Assembly: GCA_964518955.1 (NCBI GenBank)
Contig: CAZFHS010000037.1
Coordinates: forward strand, 3,163 to 67,162
DNA from: JBDGYW01 sp964518955
GTDB taxonomy: Bacteria; Gemmatimonadota; Gemmatimonadetes; Gemmatimonadales; GWC2-71-9
Direction of reading: 5' to 3'
Length of the DNA: 64,000 nt
The translations under genes were made by a program, and so were the position numbers. Under the pieces are notes generated by a model. That model had not been told where the DNA came from, did no database searches, and worked only from the letters and a program-made list of their open reading frames with translations. Positions 60,103-64,000 of the stretch are shown here, piece by piece (positions within the stretch are counted from its first letter, which is position 1; every line of letters starts with the position of its first letter).

Positions 60103-60465
60103 TTAGGTCGGTCGGGCGCCGAGGCTTTTCAGCCAACCAACCAACATGCAGATCACTCGTTCAGTGTCGCCGATGATATCGTCTGCCGATTCTCCGGCCA
60201 CGATGCCCACGTCTCGTGCTAGCCGGATATGTGTCTTCAGTTCGGCAGCCGACCCATACGAAATCCGGATGTGTCGGATTAGCTGCGCCTTGGTACCCAA
60301 CGCATATCCCTCTGTGAGGTTTGCCGGAACCGAAGCGGCGGCACGGCGGATCTGATCAGATAGTGAGAAGTGCCGCTCCAACTCACTCTTCATGGTGAGC
60401 CTGTAGGCGCGACGAGCGAGATCATTGCTGAGCTTCCACACGTCGAGCGATTCGAGCTGTCTCAT
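60103..60465 (-). CDS. Four-helix-bundle protein of the S23 / 23S rRNA intervening-sequence family
   Basis: The 120-residue product (from ATG 60465) shows the family pattern. The N-terminus reads LESLDVWKLSNDLARRAYRLT, and then SLSDQIRRAAASVPANLTEGYALGT and ISYGSAAELKTHIRLARDVG. The family is a small four-helix bundle first noted in rRNA intervening sequences and structurally related to the Avd protein of diversity-generating retroelements. Its molecular role is unsettled. A TTG at 60495 would add ten residues. No reverse transcriptase or variable repeat is nearby. The gene lies between the inverted arms of a heptad array, in opposite direction to its neighbours, which suggests it is part of a mobile or formerly mobile unit. 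Confidence 0.88.
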   Translation of the reverse strand: MRQLESLDVWKLSNDLARRAYRLTMKSELERHFSLSDQIRRAAASVPANLTEGYALGTKAQLIRHIRISYGSAAELKTHIRLARDVGIVAGESADDIIGDTERVICMLVGWLKSLGARPT

Positions 60466-60533
60466 GTCGATACGATACGATTGCTCGAACTCCAAGCATC
60501 ATCGTTTGAACGCCAACATTGCCAAATAATTCC

Positions 60534-60600
60534 GTTGCCCGTTGCTCGTTGTACGTTGCCCGATCGTTGTCCGCTGCACGTTGCACGCTGTACGATCTGC
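60534..60600. repeat. Right arm of the heptad palindrome around the four-helix-bundle gene
   Basis: About nine 7-mers of GTTGCCC/GTTGCTC/GCTGCAC type run from 60534 to 60600, with one 4-base slip (60562-60565). They are the reverse-complement sense of the 60074-60101 units. They end about 27 bases before the ribosome-binding sequence of the M28 gene. Confidence 0.8.
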
Positions 60601-60637
60601 GAGCTACCTTACCGCAACAGACCTTCAAGGAGTCCAG

Positions 60638-62176
60638 ATGTCGATACGCCGTCTTATCCTCGCTGTCGCAGTTGCGCTGGCATTTTCTCCGACGCCCTCC
60701 CTCGCCCAACTCGTGGCTCAGGAGGCAGTGGATCTGGGTGTAATAGAACAGATCCGCGAAGAAGGCCTCGAACGTTCCCAAATGGACGCCATGGCCATGT
60801 ATATGACCGACGTAATCGGGCCCCGTCTCACTGCGTCGCCGGGTATTCGTCGTGCCAGGGAGTGGCTCGCCGAGAAGATGCGGGAGTTTGGTTTGGAGAA
60901 CGTCAACATCGAGCCGTACGGTGAGTTTGGTAGAGGATGGTCGCGTGAGGAGTACAGCGGCCGGATTCTGACGCCGTACGTCCAGCCGCTGCACGCTCAG
61001 CCTGCTGCATGGACCGGGAGCACGAACGGTACGGTGAGCGGCCCGGTTGTGATCGTAAGTGCTGATAGCGTCGCCGACCTCGAGCAGTACCGAGGCCAGC
61101 TCCAAAACGCTTGGGTAATGGTCGACTCGGCGAGAGACATTGAGCCCGAATTCGAGCAGTGGGATCGTCGCTATGACGTGGAAACGCTATTGACGCCACC
61201 GGAACCGCGTGAGCAGGGGCTCCAGCGGGTACGCATGTCCGACATGATGCAGCGCATGCGTGAGGCACGGGCACGTGCTCGTACCGTACGAGCGGCGAGA
61301 GAGGCCATCTTCCGCGAGGAAGGTGTGGCCGGTCTCTTGTCACGCTCATCGCGCAACTACGGCATTCTGCGCAGTACCTCCAACAGCGCCGGCATCGAAC
61401 CCAGCAACCCCGAGCCGCTACCTCAACTCATCGTCTCGGCCGAGCAGTTTGGGCAGCTGTACAGAAACGTTGCGCGTGGCGAAGACGTTGCGATCGAGGC
61501 AAACGTTCAGAACCAGTTCTATGCGGACGATCTGAACGGCTACAATCTGCTCGCCGACATACCGGGCTCCGACCTCTCGGACGAGTACGTCATGATCGGT
61601 GGTCACCTCGATTCCTGGTACATGGGTACTGGCGCTGTCGACAACGCGGCGGGTTGCCTCGTCATGCTCGAAGCACTTCGAATCTTGAAGGCCGTTGGTG
61701 TCGAGCCGAGGCGCACGATCAGGATCGGCTTGTGGACTGGGGAAGAGCAGGGGTTCCTCGGATCGCGTGGTTGGTTGAACCTCCACGAAGACCTGCACGA
61801 CAACATCTCGGCGTACCTGAACTTCGACAACGGCACCGGAAAGATCCGCGGCGTTTACACTCAGCAGAACGAACATGTGATCCCGATCTTCGAGCAGATA
61901 CTGTGGCCGTTCCGCGACCTGGATGTGGTATCAGTCTGGAACCGCAACACCGGTGGCACCGATCACATTCCATTCGATGCTTTGGGTATACCGGGGTTCC
62001 AGTTCATTCAGGACCCGATCGAGTACTCGCAGCGACATCACCACACCTACCTCGATACTTACGATCACATGTTGATCGAAGATCTCATGCACTCGGCGGT
62101 GGTCGTCGCTTCAACGGCGTACCACCTGGCTATGCGAGATGAGAAGTTGCCGAGGAAGGAGCCGTTGGTACCGTAG
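60638..62176 (+). CDS. Exported M28-family zinc aminopeptidase
   Basis: The 512-residue product has a signal peptide (about 1-24, ending SLAQ) and a C-terminal M28 catalytic domain. Zinc ligands and catalytic residues are visible: GGHLDSW (His and Asp), VDNAAG (bridging Asp), GEEQG (catalytic Glu and ligand Glu), and the late histidine in HHTYLDTYDH. An insert domain of about 200 residues, including the Arg-rich helix MREARARARTVRAAREA, precedes it. The product is probably a periplasmic or secreted aminopeptidase. ATG 60638 has AAGGAG upstream; a frame from 60542 would translate the repeat array and is rejected. It converges with a second M28 gene. Confidence 0.88.
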   Translation: MSIRRLILAVAVALAFSPTPSLAQLVAQEAVDLGVIEQIREEGLERSQMDAMAMYMTDVIGPRLTASPGIRRAREWLAEKMREFGLENVNIEPYGEFGRGWSREEYSGRILTPYVQPLHAQPAAWTGSTNGTVSGPVVIVSADSVADLEQYRGQLQNAWVMVDSARDIEPEFEQWDRRYDVETLLTPPEPREQGLQRVRMSDMMQRMREARARARTVRAAREAIFREEGVAGLLSRSSRNYGILRSTSNSAGIEPSNPEPLPQLIVSAEQFGQLYRNVARGEDVAIEANVQNQFYADDLNGYNLLADIPGSDLSDEYVMIGGHLDSWYMGTGAVDNAAGCLVMLEALRILKAVGVEPRRTIRIGLWTGEEQGFLGSRGWLNLHEDLHDNISAYLNFDNGTGKIRGVYTQQNEHVIPIFEQILWPFRDLDVVSVWNRNTGGTDHIPFDALGIPGFQFIQDPIEYSQRHHHTYLDTYDHMLIEDLMHSAVVVASTAYHLAMRDEKLPRKEPLVP

Positions 62177-62182
62177 GAGATC

Positions 62183-62258
62183 GATCAGCGATCAGCGAGC
62201 AGCGTACAGCGATACCACCTCGGCCAATCCGCTGCTCGTTGCCCGCTGCCCGTTGTAC
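62183..62258. repeat. Inverted heptad array between convergent M28 genes (4 + 4 units)
   Basis: Four GATCAGC/GAGCAGC/GTACAGC-type units (62183-62210), a 20-base centre, and four GCTGCTC/GTTGCCC-type units (62231-62258) make a pairing stem. It fills the space between the two convergent stops, where it may act as a shared, T-run-free transcription barrier. Confidence 0.8.
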
Positions 62259-62264
62259 GGCAGC

Positions 62265-63722
62265 TCAGTTTCTTGGCATCCTCTCATCCCGCATTGCTGC
62301 CTGATACGCGAACGTTGCCAGCACGATTGCCGCCTGCTTCAAGTCGTACTCCTCCACACGCTCGTAGAAGTCCATGTTGGTGTGATGTGTGCGAACGTCG
62401 TAGTCGTGGTATTCCTGGATCGCGTTGAAGCCCGGCACACCTAGGCGTACGAACGGAACGTGATCGGTGCTGCCGACACCTTCGATCACATTTCGCAGTA
62501 CACCCACGTCTTCGAGCGGTGCGAGCCAGAGGTCCATGATCGCTTTGGCCGCCTCGTTCTCCTCGGCGTGGAAACCGTAGATCTTGCCGTATCCGGGATC
62601 GTTGTTGAAGTAGACCGAGAACTTCTCGAACGCCTCGCGATTTTCGTCGCCGGCCAGGTGCCGCTCTACCCATTCACGTGCGCCGAGCAGCCCTTCTTCC
62701 TCACCACCCCAGAGCGCCATCTTTATGGTGCGGCGAGGTTGGACGCCAATGGCCTTTAGTATGCGCATGGCCTCCATGGTCGATGCGGAGCCGTCGGCAT
62801 TGTCGGTACCGCCCGGTGAGGAGTGCCACGAATCGAGGTGCGCGCCAATCAAAACGACTTCGTCGCGAAGCTCGGGATCGGTGCCCGGTATTTCTGCCAG
62901 CACGTTATAGCCGTTGGTGTCGTCCTCGTGGTACCTCGTCTGCAAGTTGACTCGGACCGTGGGTTCCATACCGGCTTCGAGCAGACGCACGATCATGTTG
63001 TAATGCTCCGACGCAACGACGATCGAGGATACTGCGTCGTTCGTGGTGCTTCGCCTGCCGAGCACGAACATCGTGCCGTGTTCGCCCTGAGTCGGTTGGA
63101 GCATGACTGCGGCGCCGGCCTCCTGGGCTAGCGTGTACAACTCACGTCTCCCGACCGGCCCCTCGGCGCGCAAGAATCTCGGAGCTCCGAGTCGCACCGA
63201 CTCCATCGTGGCGGCGGGCTGGAGCCGATCTTCCTTGATGAACTCGGTCTGTGGAGGTGTGAGGAGGACGATCGCTCCGCGGAGCTGTGGTTCGAGTTCT
63301 TCCAACTCCGCAGCTGTCTTGTTACCTATGTAGATCGGGGTGGCGGTTATCTCGCCGTCGGTGGAAGGAGTCCATGCCTCGGGATAACCGATGATAGGGA
63401 AGTAGCGGGGTTCCCTCATTTCGATGGTGAGTCCCTCGAGTGTCCATCCACGGCCAAAGTCCCACGATTCGAGGTGGACGTTCTCGAGTCCCCACGCTTC
63501 CAACCGCTCGGCCGCGTAGTCGGCGGCTTCCTTGAACGCGGGCGTACCGGTGAGCCGCGGCCCGATGACGTTGGTGAACATGTTGTACGCCTCGAGTACC
63601 TGCGATCGTTCTAGGCCTTCCTGCTTGATTTGGGCGATCGTTTGCAGGTCGACGGGTTCTTGGGCGTTTGCCGATGTGCTCAACACCAAGATCGATGCGA
63701 GGACAATCACGAGACGTTTCAT
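62265..63722 (-). CDS. Exported M28-family zinc aminopeptidase (second copy)
   Basis: The 485-residue product has a signal peptide (about 1-20, ending ANAQ), a PA-like insert (about 150-235), and the M28 domain with IGAHLDSWHSSPGGTDNADG, GGEEEGLLGAREW and HHTNMDFYERV. The metal ligands appear complete. N-terminal sequence EGLERSQ and GPRLTxxP are shared with the neighbouring M28 protein, so the two are probably distant paralogues. TAAGGAG lies 7-8 bases before the ATG on the - strand. It is the only - strand enzyme gene besides mazG. Confidence 0.9.
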   Translation of the reverse strand: MKRLVIVLASILVLSTSANAQEPVDLQTIAQIKQEGLERSQVLEAYNMFTNVIGPRLTGTPAFKEAADYAAERLEAWGLENVHLESWDFGRGWTLEGLTIEMREPRYFPIIGYPEAWTPSTDGEITATPIYIGNKTAAELEELEPQLRGAIVLLTPPQTEFIKEDRLQPAATMESVRLGAPRFLRAEGPVGRRELYTLAQEAGAAVMLQPTQGEHGTMFVLGRRSTTNDAVSSIVVASEHYNMIVRLLEAGMEPTVRVNLQTRYHEDDTNGYNVLAEIPGTDPELRDEVVLIGAHLDSWHSSPGGTDNADGSASTMEAMRILKAIGVQPRRTIKMALWGGEEEGLLGAREWVERHLAGDENREAFEKFSVYFNNDPGYGKIYGFHAEENEAAKAIMDLWLAPLEDVGVLRNVIEGVGSTDHVPFVRLGVPGFNAIQEYHDYDVRTHHTNMDFYERVEEYDLKQAAIVLATFAYQAAMRDERMPRN

Positions 63723-63820
63723 GCAGGGGCTCCTTACAAAGGTTGCGACGGCGAGTTGACTGTGGATTCGCGGGCGGGCTTTGTCAACTCTGAAGGGCGT
63801 TTCTGGTGCGTTGGGGGGCA
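63723..63820. other. Upstream region of the - strand M28 gene
   Basis: The stretch holds the ribosome-binding site of the M28 gene. On the - strand it also has a perfect TTGACA at 63787-63782, but no good -10 at the right distance (best CACAGT). Promoter call is therefore not made. Confidence 0.3.
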
Positions 63821-63904
63821 GGGAAAAGGGATGGGGGAAGGGGGAAGAGGGAAGAGGGAAGGGTGGTGGCCCTTTCCCGTTTCCCCCTTTCCCCTTCCCC
63901 TCTT
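63821..63904. repeat. Inverted heptad array, GGGAAGR version, next to tRNA-Ser
   Basis: Six or seven purine-rich 7-mers (GGGAAGA, GGGAAGG type; 63821-63869) face about four pyrimidine-rich 7-mers of the reverse-complement type (63871-63904). The layout equals that of the GARCARC arrays, but the unit sequence is unrelated. It lies downstream (3' side) of tRNA-Ser. Confidence 0.75.
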
Positions 63905-63910
63905 AATCCA

Positions 63911-63998
63911 CGGACAGGGTGGGATTCGAACCCACGAGGCGGGGATACCGCCTACGCGCTCTCCAGGCGCGCGCCTTCGACCTCTCGGCCACCTGTCC
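63911..63998 (-). tRNA. tRNA-Ser (anticodon GGA)
   Basis: On the - strand the acceptor arms GGACAGG and CCTGTCC pair over seven bases, with discriminator G, as in serine tRNAs. The anticodon stem CGCGC/GCGCG encloses loop CTGGAGA, giving anticodon GGA (UCC/UCU codons). A long variable arm (class II) and the T-arm GGGTTCGAATCCC are present. The 3' CCA is not encoded. The promoter lies beyond the window end. Confidence 0.95.
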
Positions 63999-64000
63999 CT

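Noticed and set aside
60103..60600. Diversity-generating retroelement
   Set aside because: Only an Avd-like bundle protein is present; no reverse transcriptase, template repeat or variable repeat was found.
60542..60637. Upstream start of the M28 gene with a longer N-terminus
   Set aside because: The extra sequence is heptad array; ATG 60638 has AAGGAG and begins a proper signal peptide.
51110..63904. CRISPR array interpretation of the repeats
   Set aside because: Units are seven bases long, without unique spacers, and are arranged in inverted arms; no cas gene is present.

Overview
This 64 kb window is a chromosomal segment of a Gram-negative bacterium with roughly 57-58% GC by eye. No rRNA gene, prophage, IS transposase or CRISPR array was found. 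Outer-membrane proteins (a BtuB-type TonB receptor and a PorV/FadL-like barrel), lipoproteins, several exported M28 peptidases, a secreted protein with an NYPNPFNP-type module, and a mannose-type PTS with HPr kinase together suggest the FCB group. A Gemmatimonadota-like organism is my best guess, but this is inference from gene content only. Almost every gene is on the + strand and packed with 1-20 nt overlaps (ATGA, GTGA, TTGA). Only mazG, a four-helix-bundle gene, one M28 peptidase and a tRNA-Ser lie on the - strand. One scaffold gap of exactly 100 N lies at 56750-56849.

Layout. 1-9.9 kb: the peptidoglycan/division cluster murF(partial)-mraY-murD-ftsW-murG-murC-ftsQ-ftsA-ftsZ. 9.9-16 kb: an M23 endopeptidase, a VWA-like membrane protein, ftsY and recG. 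16-19.3 kb: asnS, then mazG and alr diverging from overlapping promoters. 19.4-22 kb: an orphan EutN/CcmL microcompartment vertex protein, a lipoprotein and an outer-membrane barrel. 22-29.4 kb: the tRNA methylthiotransferases mtaB and miaB, comEC, fbp and a methylmalonyl-CoA mutase large subunit. 29.4-37.3 kb: a zinc-ribbon protein, argS, a PfkB kinase, purM, the riboflavin genes ribD-ribE-ribBA-ribH and nusB. 37-44 kb: a GT4 glycosyltransferase, hpf, hprK and a complete PTS (EIIA, EIIB, EIIC, EIID, HPr, EI). 44-48 kb: metK and ahcY (SAM cycle), a BFN-domain protein and an exported protein with a probable CTG start. 48-53 kb: a cobalamin riboswitch with terminator followed by btuF-btuC-btuD-btuB. 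53-64 kb: recO, selB, a small secreted FlgD-like protein, clpB, tadA, an S23-type four-helix-bundle gene, two M28 peptidases and tRNA-Ser(GGA).

How the parts work together. The first 10 kb makes lipid II and the divisome. Alr supplies D-Ala precursor. HprK/HPr/EI with the Man-type EII proteins form a sugar-uptake and regulatory system. MetK and AhcY run the activated-methyl cycle that feeds the SAM-dependent enzymes MtaB and MiaB. The cobalamin uptake operon fits the presence of a B12-dependent mutase.

The most unusual feature is a family of intergenic heptanucleotide arrays arranged as palindromes: several GARCARC-like 7-mers, a short centre, then the reverse-complement 7-mers. At least nine sites are seen, concentrated at 51-64 kb. 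Three unrelated sequence versions share the same 7-nt period and inverted layout. One site carries the four-helix-bundle gene between its two arms, where the other sites have only a short loop. This looks like a gene-bearing version of an otherwise empty palindromic element.
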